A stretch of DNA of 64,000 nt, taken from positions 143,859 through 207,858 of the forward strand of contig JAUHVR010000007.1 in the NCBI GenBank assembly GCA_030424865.1. Reading direction: 5' to 3'. The translations under genes and the position numbers were made by a program. The notes beneath the pieces are model-generated. The model ran no database searches, had not been told where the DNA came from, and saw nothing but the letters and a program-made list of their open reading frames with translations. Positions 16,783 through 24,615 of this stretch are shown in pieces. The stretch is from Alphaproteobacteria bacterium (GTDB lineage: Bacteria > Pseudomonadota > Alphaproteobacteria > Rhodobacterales > Rhodobacteraceae). Positions within the stretch are counted from its first letter, which is position 1. Each line of letters begins with the position of its first letter.

Positions 16783-18378
16783 TTAGGCCACGTCAAACTG
16801 CAACGGTTTGACTTGCCGGAACATGCCAGTCTTGCACAGTTCGTCGATGACCGGCGTGGGTACGGGTTCGTCAACGTAAAGCAGCGCGATGGCGCCACCG
16901 CCGACCTCGGACCGGCCCAGCGTGAAGTTCGCGATGTTCACGCCGTTGCCACCCATGGTCTGACCCAGGGTGCCGATGATGCCCGGCACGTCCTCGTTGG
17001 TGGTGTAGAGCATATGCGCGCCCACCTCGGCGTCGATGTTGATGCCCTTGATCTGGATAAAGCGCGGCTTGCCGTCCGAGAAGACGGTGCCCGCGACCGA
17101 GCGCTCCATCTCTTCGGTCACCACGGTGATCTTGATGTAGCCGTCAAACGAGCCCGACTTGTCCTGGTTGGTGGTCGAGATCTGGATGCCACGTTCCTTG
17201 GCGATGATCGGGGCCGACACCATGTTCACGTCGGGGTTGGCCTTTTTCATGATGCCCGCGATGGCGGCGCAGTTCAGCGCCTCGAGGTTCATGTCGGCAA
17301 CCACACCGTCATAGAGGATGTTGATGGCCTTGATCGGTGCGTCCGACATCTGGCCCGCGAAGGCACCCAGGTGGTCAGCCAACTTGATCCAGGGGCCCAT
17401 GACCTTGGCCTCTTCGGCGGTGACCGAGGGCATGTTCAGCGCGTTCTCGACAGCGCCGGTCAGCAGATAGTTCGACATCTGCTCGGCCACCTGAAGGGCA
17501 ACGTTTTCCTGCGCCTCGGTGGTCGCGGCGCCCAGGTGCGGGGTGCAGACGACGTTGGGCAGGTTGAACAGGGCGTTTTCCTTGGCGGGCTCTTCCTTGA
17601 AGACGTCAAAGGCGGCCCCGGCGACGTGGCCGGATTTCAGCAGCTCGGCCAGGGCCTCTTCGTCGACCAGGCCACCGCGGGCACAGTTGACGATGCGGAC
17701 GCCCTTCTTGGTCTTCGCGAGGTTCTCGCGGCTCAGGATGTTGGCCGTGGACTCGGTGAAGGGCACGTGCAGGGTGATGAAGTCGGCGCGGGCCAGCAGG
17801 TCATCCAGTTCGACCTTCTCGACCTGCATCTTCTTGGCCTTCTCTTCCGACAGGAAGGGATCATAGGCGATGACCTTCATTTTCAGGCCACGGGCGCGGT
17901 CACAGACGATGCCGCCGATGTTGCCTGCGCCGATGACGCCCAGGGTCTTGTTGGTCAGTTCGACGCCCATGAACTTGGATTTTTCCCACTTGCCCGCATG
18001 GGTCGAGGCGCTGGCCTCGGGGATCTGTCGGGCGACGGCGAACATCATGGCGATGGCGTGCTCGGCGGTGGTGATCATGTTGCCGAAGGGGGTGTTCATG
18101 ACGATCACACCCTTTTTCGAGGCGGCATCCTTGTCGACGTTGTCGGTGCCGATGCCGGCGCGGCCGACAACCTTGAGGTTGGTTGCGGCGTCAAGGATGG
18201 TGGGTGTGACCTTGGTGGCCGAGCGGATGGCCAGGCCATCATATTGGCCGATCAGCTCGGCCAGCTTTTCCTTGTCCTTGCCCAGGTCGGGCATGAAGTC
18301 GACGTCGATGCCGCGGTCGCGGAAGATCTGAACAGCGGTTTCGGACAGCTTGTCGGAAACGAGAACTTTGGGGGCCAT
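16783..18378 (-). CDS. serA: D-3-phosphoglycerate dehydrogenase (long, ACT-containing form)
   Basis: A 531-residue enzyme that oxidises 3-phosphoglycerate to 3-phosphohydroxypyruvate, the first step of serine synthesis. The NAD-binding loop is VIGAGNIGG near residue 146. The catalytic Arg (NCARGG), Glu and His (TPHLGAAT) are present. An allosteric substrate-binding domain and a C-terminal ACT domain (NEDVPGIIGTLGQTMGGNGVNI) follow; the ACT domain senses serine in this family. It lies 108 bp downstream of serC, separated by a striking inverted repeat. Confidence 0.96.
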   Translation of the reverse strand: MAPKVLVSDKLSETAVQIFRDRGIDVDFMPDLGKDKEKLAELIGQYDGLAIRSATKVTPTILDAATNLKVVGRAGIGTDNVDKDAASKKGVIVMNTPFGNMITTAEHAIAMMFAVARQIPEASASTHAGKWEKSKFMGVELTNKTLGVIGAGNIGGIVCDRARGLKMKVIAYDPFLSEEKAKKMQVEKVELDDLLARADFITLHVPFTESTANILSRENLAKTKKGVRIVNCARGGLVDEEALAELLKSGHVAGAAFDVFKEEPAKENALFNLPNVVCTPHLGAATTEAQENVALQVAEQMSNYLLTGAVENALNMPSVTAEEAKVMGPWIKLADHLGAFAGQMSDAPIKAINILYDGVVADMNLEALNCAAIAGIMKKANPDVNMVSAPIIAKERGIQISTTNQDKSGSFDGYIKITVVTEEMERSVAGTVFSDGKPRFIQIKGINIDAEVGAHMLYTTNEDVPGIIGTLGQTMGGNGVNIANFTLGRSEVGGGAIALLYVDEPVPTPVIDELCKTGMFRQVKPLQFDVA

Positions 18379-18405
18379 GAGTGTGGTCCTTTTGGAGTGC
18401 GGGGA

Positions 18406-18480
18406 GCGGCGGGGTAAACCCCGCCCTACGCATGAATTGAAACGTTTGAAGCTGTGGTAGGGCGGGGTTTACCCCGCCGC
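18406..18480. repeat. 24-bp perfect inverted repeat between serC and serA
   Basis: The arms at 18406-18429 and 18457-18480 are exact reverse complements, separated by 27 nt. Each arm also contains its own palindrome (GGCGGGGT-AA-ACCCCGCC type). The RNA could therefore form one long 24-bp stem or two short hairpins. It fills most of the serC-serA gap and could be a transcript-stabilising or attenuating structure, or a dispersed palindromic repeat. Confidence 0.92.
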
Positions 18481-18486
18481 CACCGG

Positions 18487-19641
18487 TCAGGCGGCTTGCG
18501 CCAGGGCCTCGATTTCGGCCTCGAAGGCATATTCGAGCCAGGGCAGCATCGCCTCGATGTCCGAGGTCTCGATCGTGCCGCCACACCAGATCCGCAGACC
18601 CGCCGGTGCGTCACGATAGGCACCGACATCCAGCGCCACGCCTTCGGCCTCGAGCCGTTTGGCGACGGCCTTTGCAAAGGCGGCCCCATCGGTGATCCGC
18701 GCATCGGTGAACTTCAGGCAGACGCTGGTGTTCGACCGCGTCGCGGCATCTTCGGCGAGGTTGTCGATCCAGTCGCGGGCTTCGCAGAAGTCCCAGACGG
18801 CTTGCGCATTGGCATCCGCGCGGGCGATCAGCCCCTGCAGCCCGCCGACCGAGCGTGCCCAGTCCAGCGCCACCAGGTAATCCTCGACCGCCATCATCGA
18901 AGGCGTGTTGATCGTCGCGCCCGAAAAGATGCCGTCGATCAGCTTGCCGCCCTTGGTCAGGCGGAAGATCTTGGGCAGAGGCCAGGCAGGCGTGTACCTT
19001 TCCAAGCGGTCCACAGCGCGGGGGCTCAGGATCAGCATGCCGTGTGCGGCCTCGCCGCCCAGCACCTTTTGCCAGCTGAAGGTCACCACATCCAGCTTGT
19101 CCCAGGGCAGGTCCATCGCAAAGGCCGCCGAGGTCGCGTCGCAGATCGTCAGACCGGCGCGATCCGCCGGGATCGCGTCGCCGTTTGGCAGGCGCACACC
19201 CGAAGTCGTGCCGTTCCAGGTGAAGACAACGTCATTGTCAAAATCGACTGTCGCAAAATCGACGATCTGGCCGTAGTCGGCGGTTTTCACCTCGGCCTCG
19301 ATCTTCAGCTGCTTGACCACATCGGTGACCCAGCCTGCGCCAAAGCTTTCCCAGGCCAGCATCTCGGCCTTGCGCGCGCCCAGCAGCGACCACATCGCCA
19401 TTTCCATCGCGCCGGTGTCCGAGGCAGGCACAATGCCGATCTTGTAGTCCGCCGGCACGCCCAGCAGGTCGCGGGTTTCTTCGATGGCGGCCTTCAGCTT
19501 GGCCTTGCCCACGGCGGCGCGGTGTGACCGGCCCAGGGCGGCGTCCTGAAGTTTCGACAGTTCGAATGTGGGGATCTTGGCACAAGGGCCCGAGGAAAAA
19601 CGCGGATTGGCCGGCCGCGTTGCCGGTGTCGTCGTCGTCAT
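18487..19641 (-). CDS. serC: Phosphoserine aminotransferase
   Basis: A 384-residue PLP enzyme converting 3-phosphohydroxypyruvate and glutamate to phosphoserine. The start [20 protein letters not shown] matches the alphaproteobacterial form. The PLP lysine lies in [15 protein letters not shown], and [11 protein letters not shown] contacts the cofactor. The open frame extends 56 codons further upstream, but that part has no family similarity. It leads the serC-serA unit, and its upstream region contains hairpins that may form a regulatory leader. Confidence 0.95.
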   Translation of the reverse strand: MTTTTPATRPANPRFSSGPCAKIPTFELSKLQDAALGRSHRAAVGKAKLKAAIEETRDLLGVPADYKIGIVPASDTGAMEMAMWSLLGARKAEMLAWESFGAGWVTDVVKQLKIEAEVKTADYGQIVDFATVDFDNDVVFTWNGTTSGVRLPNGDAIPADRAGLTICDATSAAFAMDLPWDKLDVVTFSWQKVLGGEAAHGMLILSPRAVDRLERYTPAWPLPKIFRLTKGGKLIDGIFSGATINTPSMMAVEDYLVALDWARSVGGLQGLIARADANAQAVWDFCEARDWIDNLAEDAATRSNTSVCLKFTDARITDGAAFAKAVAKRLEAEGVALDVGAYRDAPAGLRIWCGGTIETSDIEAMLPWLEYAFEAEIEALAQAA

Positions 19642-19667
19642 ATCTGACCTAACCTTCCAGATAGATG

Positions 19668-19775
19668 CCCCTCGTTGGGGAGGGGTGTCCCACGGGCGGA
19701 TGTATCCAAGGCAGGCGGGGCCGGCAACCGCCAAAGTTGCGCACGACCGACGATTGGCGTCGAAAAAGCGACGCC
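19668..19775 (-). promoter_or_regulatory. Candidate structured serC leader RNA
   Basis: On the minus strand upstream of serC, a hairpin with stem CCCCTC/GAGGGG (19668-19685) lies 26 nt before the start codon, and a 7-bp hairpin GGCGTCG/CGACGCC (19756-19775) lies further up. A conserved serC RNA motif has been described in alphaproteobacterial serC leaders; whether this region matches it was not tested. The transcription start is unknown. Confidence 0.35.
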
Positions 19776-19881
19776 CGTGTCGCCGAAAGGAAACTTCCTG
19801 CGATTGCAATTGATCGTGCTAGGCTCGGACAGGGCCAAATTTTTGGGCCCCGACTCACAACAAAAAAAGGGAGGGATCGTG

Positions 19882-20706
19882 ATGACATCAGTGAAGTGGC
19901 TTGTCGCGGCCGGAATATGCCTTTGGACCAGCGCAGTGTCTGGCGAAACGCTTGTGGAGCGCGGTGAATACCTGGTCGAAGGTCCGGCTGGATGCGGAAA
20001 CTGCCACACCAGTCCGGTGCCGGGGTCGGCCCCCTATGCGGGCTGGGCGTTGGTCGAACCCGGGTTTGTGGCCCAGGCCAGCAATATCACCCCCGGTGGG
20101 CGCATCGCGGACTGGAGCGATGCAGAGCTTGCCCGCGCAATTCGCGAAGGCATTCGTCCCGACGGCAGCGTCATCGGTCCGCCGATGCCAATCATGTTGT
20201 ACCGCAATTTGTCGGACAGCGACCTGAACGCGATTGTTGCCTATATCCGTACGCTCGAACCGGTCGAAAGCGAGTTTGTCGCCTCGGAGTATCCGTTCCC
20301 GCTGCCTCCTGCCTATGGCCCGCCGATCGACAGCGTCCCCGACGTGCCGCGCGAGGTCAGCGTGGCCTACGGGGAATACCTTGCCGGGCCGGTGGCGCAT
20401 TGCACCGAGTGCCATTCGCTCAAAGACGGGATGCCTGACTTCGCCGGCAACTTTGGTGGCGGTGGTCATGAGTGGCACGGTCCCTGGGGTATTTCGGTGG
20501 CGGCCAATATCACCAGCCATGAGGACGGTCTGGCCGGATACACGGACGATCAGATCATCACGATGATCACGCAGGGCATCCGGCCCGACGGGTCAAAGAT
20601 GAACCCGCCAATGGGCTATCACCACTATGCACGCATGACCGAAGGGGATCTGAAGGCGCTGGTGATGTACCTGCGGACCATCCCGCCATTGCCGTCAGAC
20701 GGGTAA
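19882..20706 (+). CDS. Secreted diheme c-type cytochrome
   Basis: A 274-residue protein with a signal peptide (MTSVKWLVAAGICLWTSAVSG) and two heme c attachment sites, CGNCH at C38-H42 and CTECH at C174-H178. It therefore has two class I cytochrome domains in the periplasm. PPMP and NPPMGY segments supply likely axial methionines. It resembles the cytochrome subunits of alcohol or sugar dehydrogenases, but no dehydrogenase gene is adjacent. It lies between serC (divergent) and serB (61 bp downstream), with no obvious link to serine synthesis. Confidence 0.88.
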   Translation: MTSVKWLVAAGICLWTSAVSGETLVERGEYLVEGPAGCGNCHTSPVPGSAPYAGWALVEPGFVAQASNITPGGRIADWSDAELARAIREGIRPDGSVIGPPMPIMLYRNLSDSDLNAIVAYIRTLEPVESEFVASEYPFPLPPAYGPPIDSVPDVPREVSVAYGEYLAGPVAHCTECHSLKDGMPDFAGNFGGGGHEWHGPWGISVAANITSHEDGLAGYTDDQIITMITQGIRPDGSKMNPPMGYHHYARMTEGDLKALVMYLRTIPPLPSDG

Positions 20707-20767
20707 GGGCTCTGGTCCTTTGAGGCGGGGCGTGCTTTATGCGCCCCGTCAGACCATGGAGGGCCTC

Positions 20768-21640
20768 ATGTATATTGTCTCTTTGATCGCGGCCAAGGGC
20801 GGCCTGGACCCGGCAGCAGCCGAGGCTTTGCGCAATGCCTGGGGCGGCGGCGACCTGGTCTGGCTGGCCCCGGATGAAGCCGCCGAGTTTTCCGTGGCCG
20901 ATGTGCCCGGCAACCGGGCGCAGGTATGGGACGACATGCAGGCGCTGGGCATTGATCTGAACGTCCTGCCCGCCGAGGGGCGGCGCAAGGCTATGTTGCT
21001 GGCGGACATGGACAGCACGATGATCCAGCAGGAATGCATTGACGAACTGGCCGAAGAGGCTGGCGTGGGCGAGCGCGTGAAAGATATCACCGCGCGGGCA
21101 ATGAATGGCGAGTTGGACTTCGAGGGCGCCCTGACCGAACGGGTCGGGCTGCTGAAGGACATGCCGGAAACCATCATTGCCAAGGTGCTGGCCGAGCGGA
21201 TCACCTTCATGCCGGGGGGCGCGGCGCTGGTGGCGACGATGAAGGCCAACGGTGGCTACGCGGCCCTGGTTTCGGGCGGGTTCACCGCCTTCACGGGCCA
21301 TGTGGCGGCCGCGCTGGGATTTGACGAGAACCGTGCCAACACGCTGTTGGCCGAGGGGGGTACGCTGACAGGGGATGTGGGCCGCCCGATCCTGGGTCGG
21401 CAGGCCAAGGTTGAGGCGCTGGAAGAGATCACGGCGCAGTTGGGAATTTCAGAGGATTCGGTGCTGGCCGTGGGCGACGGCGCGAATGATCTGGGGATGC
21501 TGGGTCGGGCGGGCATGGGCGTTGCCCTGCATGCCAAACCCTCGGTCCAGGCGGAATGTGACGTTCGGGTCAACCACGGGGATCTGACCGCACTTCTGTA
21601 TTTGCAGGGCTACGCGCAGACCGACTTTGCGTCGGTCTGA
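20768..21640 (+). CDS. serB: Phosphoserine phosphatase
   Basis: A 290-residue HAD-family phosphatase for the last step of serine synthesis. The nucleophile motif is LLADMDSTMIQQE (DxDxT), followed by SGGFTAF and the metal-binding AVGDGANDLGML. An N-terminal ACT-like region of about 75 residues precedes it. The ATG at 20768 is chosen because a GGAGGG ribosome-binding site lies just upstream and the translation starts MYIVSLIAAKGG. With serC and serA nearby, the whole phosphorylated serine pathway sits within 5 kb. Confidence 0.95.
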   Translation: MYIVSLIAAKGGLDPAAAEALRNAWGGGDLVWLAPDEAAEFSVADVPGNRAQVWDDMQALGIDLNVLPAEGRRKAMLLADMDSTMIQQECIDELAEEAGVGERVKDITARAMNGELDFEGALTERVGLLKDMPETIIAKVLAERITFMPGGAALVATMKANGGYAALVSGGFTAFTGHVAAALGFDENRANTLLAEGGTLTGDVGRPILGRQAKVEALEEITAQLGISEDSVLAVGDGANDLGMLGRAGMGVALHAKPSVQAECDVRVNHGDLTALLYLQGYAQTDFASV

Positions 21641-21666
21641 TTGGGGGCTCTGCCCCCTGTCCCCCC

Positions 21667-21689
21667 GGGATATTTTTAAGCAAGAAGAA
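21667..21689. repeat. Short dispersed motif, copy 1 (convergent junction)
   Basis: A GGGATATTTTT core followed by AAG and CAAGAAGAA. A near-identical copy is at 32901-32922. It lies between the convergent serB and the small membrane-protein gene at 21704, just beyond that gene's stop. Confidence 0.7.
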
Positions 21690-21703
21690 AACCGGGGCGC
21701 GGT

Positions 21704-22072
21704 TCAGAAATGCGCCTTGGGTTCGTCGGGTTTTCCGGCCGCCAGGGCCAAGAGGCCACCAAGGCCGGCAAATGCGATCGGGAACATCGTGAAGACGTTG
21801 AAGCCGAAAGCGTGATACATGCCCGCCGCCGACAGCAGCAGCAGGATGCCGCCCCAAAGCGCGCGGGCTCGGGCCATGGCGCCGCCGGCGATGGCCAGAA
21901 CAGGTGCCAGCAGCGAGACGATGCGGATGGTCTGCGGGTCGTCGAAGAGCCCGAAGGTCTCGCCGACTTCTTCGAAGCGGCCCGTAAGCTCGGTATAGCC
22001 AAAGCTGAAGAAGCCAACGATCATGGCCAGAAGGCCGGCGATGATGCCAAGCACCAAGGCTGCGTTGCGCAT
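21704..22072 (-). CDS. Small four-helix integral membrane protein of unknown function
   Basis: A 122-residue hydrophobic protein starting MRNAALVLGIIAGLLAMIVGF. About four transmembrane segments are visible, with a short polar loop FGYTELTGRFEEVGETFGLFDDP after the first and a charged tail KPDEPKAHF. No motif identifies a function. The ATG at 22072 lies 10 nt after the stop of the ArsC-like gene on the same strand, so the two are probably co-transcribed. Confidence 0.7.
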   Translation of the reverse strand: MRNAALVLGIIAGLLAMIVGFFSFGYTELTGRFEEVGETFGLFDDPQTIRIVSLLAPVLAIAGGAMARARALWGGILLLLSAAGMYHAFGFNVFTMFPIAFAGLGGLLALAAGKPDEPKAHF

Positions 22073-22082
22073 TGTCTTTCCT

Positions 22083-22400
22083 TTACTCGATACCCAGGGC
22101 GGCGCGGACCTCGGGCGTCCAGCCAAGGTGCAGCGTGTCATCCTGCGCGATCAGGGGGCGTTTCATCACGGTGGGATGCAGCGTGATCAGTTGCGCGGCA
22201 TCCAGCTGACGCTCATCCTCGGACAGATTCCGCCAGGTTGTTGATTTTTTGTTCACTATGGCATCGCCAAAGCGGGAAACCGCCTGTGACAGAACCGACA
22301 CGGGCACTCCATCACCCCGCACGTCCACCAGGGTGGCGCCTTCCAGTGATTTCAACGCCTTGCGGCACGTGTCACAGGTTTTCAGACCGTAAATTTTCAT
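22083..22400 (-). CDS. ArsC/Spx-family thioredoxin-fold protein (YffB-like)
   Basis: A 105-residue ArsC/Spx/YffB family protein. The N terminus MKIYGLKTCDTCRKAL carries C9-x-x-C12, and ITLHPTVMKRPLIAQDD is the conserved region with the cis-proline and arginine typical of ArsC folds. YffB-like proteins are presumed glutathione- or thiol-linked reductases; arsenate reduction is not indicated, since no ars genes are near. It leads a two-gene minus-strand unit. Confidence 0.83.
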   Translation of the reverse strand: MKIYGLKTCDTCRKALKSLEGATLVDVRGDGVPVSVLSQAVSRFGDAIVNKKSTTWRNLSEDERQLDAAQLITLHPTVMKRPLIAQDDTLHLGWTPEVRAALGIE

Positions 22401-22624
22401 GCACCCTCTCGCGTCACGTCGATCAAATAATCATCAGTCGGGCATTTTGCACCCTGTTTTGCTTGCTTTTCATCGAAGCGGTGCAATCTTGGAACATGTG
22501 ACTTTCGTCGATCGGGCGCGGGCTGGCGACATCCCGTGCTCTTGCGTGTTCCACGTGGGCGTTGGTGGCAAAGGCGGTTCCTGGGTTGCAGGGGTCGGAA
22601 GCAAGGCAAAAGGAGACACGGGAG

Positions 22625-22831
22625 ATGCCCAGCGGCACCGTGAAATGGTTCAATACCACAAAAGGCTACGGGTTCATTGCACCCGACGATGGCGGCAAGG
22701 ATGTGTTTGTGCACATCTCGGCGGTCGAACGGTCGGGTCTGACGGGGCTCGCGGACAACCAGAAGATTGAATACGAGTTGAAGGAAGGGCGCGACGGTCG
22801 GATGATGGCCGGAGAGCTCAAGCCGCTGTAA
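22625..22831 (+). CDS. Cold-shock domain protein
   Basis: A 68-residue single-domain cold-shock protein that binds single-stranded RNA or DNA. RNP1 (KGYGFI) and RNP2 (VFVHIS) are intact, and the start MPSGTVKWFNTTKGYG is typical of alphaproteobacterial CspA. AAGGAG lies 9-14 nt upstream of the ATG. The 224-bp upstream gap shared with the divergent ArsC-like gene leaves room for a long 5' leader, as is known for csp genes; no defined leader structure was recognised. Confidence 0.95.
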   Translation: MPSGTVKWFNTTKGYGFIAPDDGGKDVFVHISAVERSGLTGLADNQKIEYELKEGRDGRMMAGELKPL

Positions 22832-22978
22832 TCGGATCCTCCCTCCGGCGGTCGAGGAGTTTACCTCGAACGTCCCGTTCTATTCCGTTTTCAGCGATTT
22901 CCTGATCGATTCCCAAATTTGGTCATAGCTGCATCAGCACATTGCCCGGGCCGGGGCGCGGTCCGGGCAGTTTTTCCA

Positions 22979-23419
22979 TCAGTCCGTGACGGTGATCGTG
23001 ATCTGTTCCGACACGATCGGATTGGCATGCGGAATGTGGTTCAGATCCCCAAGCACAAGTTGCAGCGTGTGCGTACCGGGGTCGAGGTCCAGAAGAACCT
23101 CGGTCTGGCCGCCGCCAAAGTGCATGTGGTGCTCATCTGACAGGATGCCAAAATCCATCTCGCCCTCTTCGCCTTCGCCCATTGGGGCGCGGTTGATCAG
23201 CAGGTGATGGTGGCCGGTGTTCTCTTTTTCCGTACCCGCAGGCGCGACGCCCATGCCGGACAGGCCGAACAGGATCGTGATCGGGCTGCTGACGGATTGC
23301 CCGTCTTCCAGATTGATGAAATAGACATAGGCCCCCTCGGGCGCCGGGGTGTCGCCAGCCTGTGCCACGAAGGGTAGTGTGGCCACAGCCAGGCTGCAGA
23401 CCAGTGCTTTGAATGACAT
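22979..23419 (-). CDS. Secreted DUF4399 protein
   Basis: A 146-residue periplasmic protein with a signal peptide MSFKALVCSLAVATLPFVAQA. The mature part matches DUF4399: YFINLEDGQSVSSPITILFGLSGMG, a histidine-rich TGHHHLLIN, FGGGQTEVLLDL and GTHTLQLVLGD. The conserved histidines suggest metal or ligand binding, but the function is unknown. It is divergent from the LysR gene at 23646, and an 8-10-8 inverted repeat lies 26 bp upstream of its start. Confidence 0.8.
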   Translation of the reverse strand: MSFKALVCSLAVATLPFVAQAGDTPAPEGAYVYFINLEDGQSVSSPITILFGLSGMGVAPAGTEKENTGHHHLLINRAPMGEGEEGEMDFGILSDEHHMHFGGGQTEVLLDLDPGTHTLQLVLGDLNHIPHANPIVSEQITITVTD

Positions 23420-23445
23420 AGCTTATCCTCCCATTATTGGTTTCC

Positions 23446-23471
23446 GACAGATTCTGCCGGTGCAATCTGTC
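23446..23471. promoter_or_regulatory. Inverted repeat, candidate operator in the DUF4399/LysR gap
   Basis: The arms GACAGATT and AATCTGTC are perfect inverted repeats with a 10-bp spacer (26 bp overall). The site lies 26 bp from the DUF4399 start and 174 bp from the LysR start. Its symmetry and place suit a regulator binding site. Confidence 0.42.
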
Positions 23472-23645
23472 AACAATACCACGGTTTTCGGGGCTACAGC
23501 GCGGGATAGGCGGGATTACGCGTCCAATCGTTTCCGTGCCTCAGACACTGCCCGCAAATACCCCGGTATTGTCCGGCACGCGCCGCGTTTGTGCCAGAAT
23601 TCACCATCATACCCTTGACCTGACTAAAGATTGAGGAACGCGAGT

Positions 23646-24551
23646 ATGGACCGTCTGACCGAGATGGAGGCTTTCGCGACAGTGGTGGATCAGGGGGGAT
23701 TCACCGATGCCGCAAAGAAAATGGGGATCTCGAAATCTGCTGTATCCAAGCATGTCTCATCGCTTGAGGCACGATTGGGAGCCCGTTTGTTGAACCGAAC
23801 CACGCGTCGAGTCAGCCCAACTGAAATCGGCCTTGCCTATTATGACCGCGCCCGCCGCGTTCTGAACGATGCAGGCGAGGCGGATGCCCTGGTGACCTCG
23901 ATGCAGTCGGCGCCTTCGGGGCTTTTGCGCATCAGCGTGGCGACGGATTTCGGCGTCAATCACCTGAGCCCGATGCTGGGGGATTTCCTGGCCGAATTCC
24001 CCGACATCACCGTGAACATGGTGCTGAACAACCGCTACGTGGAACTGATCTCCGAAGGGTTCGACATGGCCGTGCGTATTGGCGAGCTGGAAGACAGCAC
24101 CCTGCGTGCCCGGAAGCTGACCGAGACGACCAAGCGGATGATCGCGGCGCCCGCGTATTTCGAAAAGTTCGGCCGCCCCCGCCGGATCGACGATCTGAAC
24201 GAACACAAGCTTCTGCATTATTCAAACCAGGCCAGCGGCAACGTCTGGAAGGTCACCGCGCCATCGGGCGAAAAGCGCCAGGTGCGCACCGCTGGTTGGC
24301 TGAGTGTCAACGACGGGCAATCCCTGCTGAACGCCTGTATCGCCGGGCTGGGCATCGCCTATCTGCCGTCCTACCTGTATTCCGAGGCCATGTCCGAAGG
24401 GCTGGTTCAGGATGCTATCCCGGATCTGCCGACCGAGACCCAGGGCATCTACGCGGTTTACCCGCCGGGCCGGTTCACCCAGCCCAAGGTCCGCGCCTTC
24501 ATCGATTGCCTGGCCCATGCCTTTGCCGACAAGGGCCCGACCGACTGGTAA
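23646..24551 (+). CDS. LysR-family transcriptional regulator
   Basis: A 301-residue LysR regulator. The DNA-binding domain is MDRLTEMEAFATVVDQGGFTDAAKKMGISKSAVSKHVSSLE in residues 1-41 of the protein, shown here by its key helix DAAKKMGISKSAVSKHV; the effector domain follows. It resembles the DsdC/AaeR-like subgroup with an invariant MDRL start. The ATG at 23646 is preferred over an in-frame start 5 codons upstream because GAGG lies 9 nt before it. It is divergent from the DUF4399 gene. A terminator follows. Confidence 0.9.
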   Translation: MDRLTEMEAFATVVDQGGFTDAAKKMGISKSAVSKHVSSLEARLGARLLNRTTRRVSPTEIGLAYYDRARRVLNDAGEADALVTSMQSAPSGLLRISVATDFGVNHLSPMLGDFLAEFPDITVNMVLNNRYVELISEGFDMAVRIGELEDSTLRARKLTETTKRMIAAPAYFEKFGRPRRIDDLNEHKLLHYSNQASGNVWKVTAPSGEKRQVRTAGWLSVNDGQSLLNACIAGLGIAYLPSYLYSEAMSEGLVQDAIPDLPTETQGIYAVYPPGRFTQPKVRAFIDCLAHAFADKGPTDW

Positions 24552-24586
24552 GTTTTCCCTCCTGAGCTCCAGGAAACCTGCGCAAG

Positions 24587-24615
24587 CCGGGACTTTCGGG
24601 TCCCGGTCTTTTTTT
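24587..24615 (+). terminator. Rho-independent terminator of the LysR gene
   Basis: A 7-bp stem CCGGGAC/GTCCCGG with a 6-nt loop is followed by TCTTTTTTT. The T-run reaches into the stop codon of the convergent OmpA-like gene. Confidence 0.8.

Noticed and set aside
16579..18417. A 612-codon plus-strand frame opposite serA
   Set aside because: Same antisense effect; serA is unmistakable on the minus strand.
22083..22400. The ArsC-like gene as an arsenate reductase
   Set aside because: Its C-x-x-C start and overall pattern fit the YffB/Spx group, and no other arsenic genes are adjacent.
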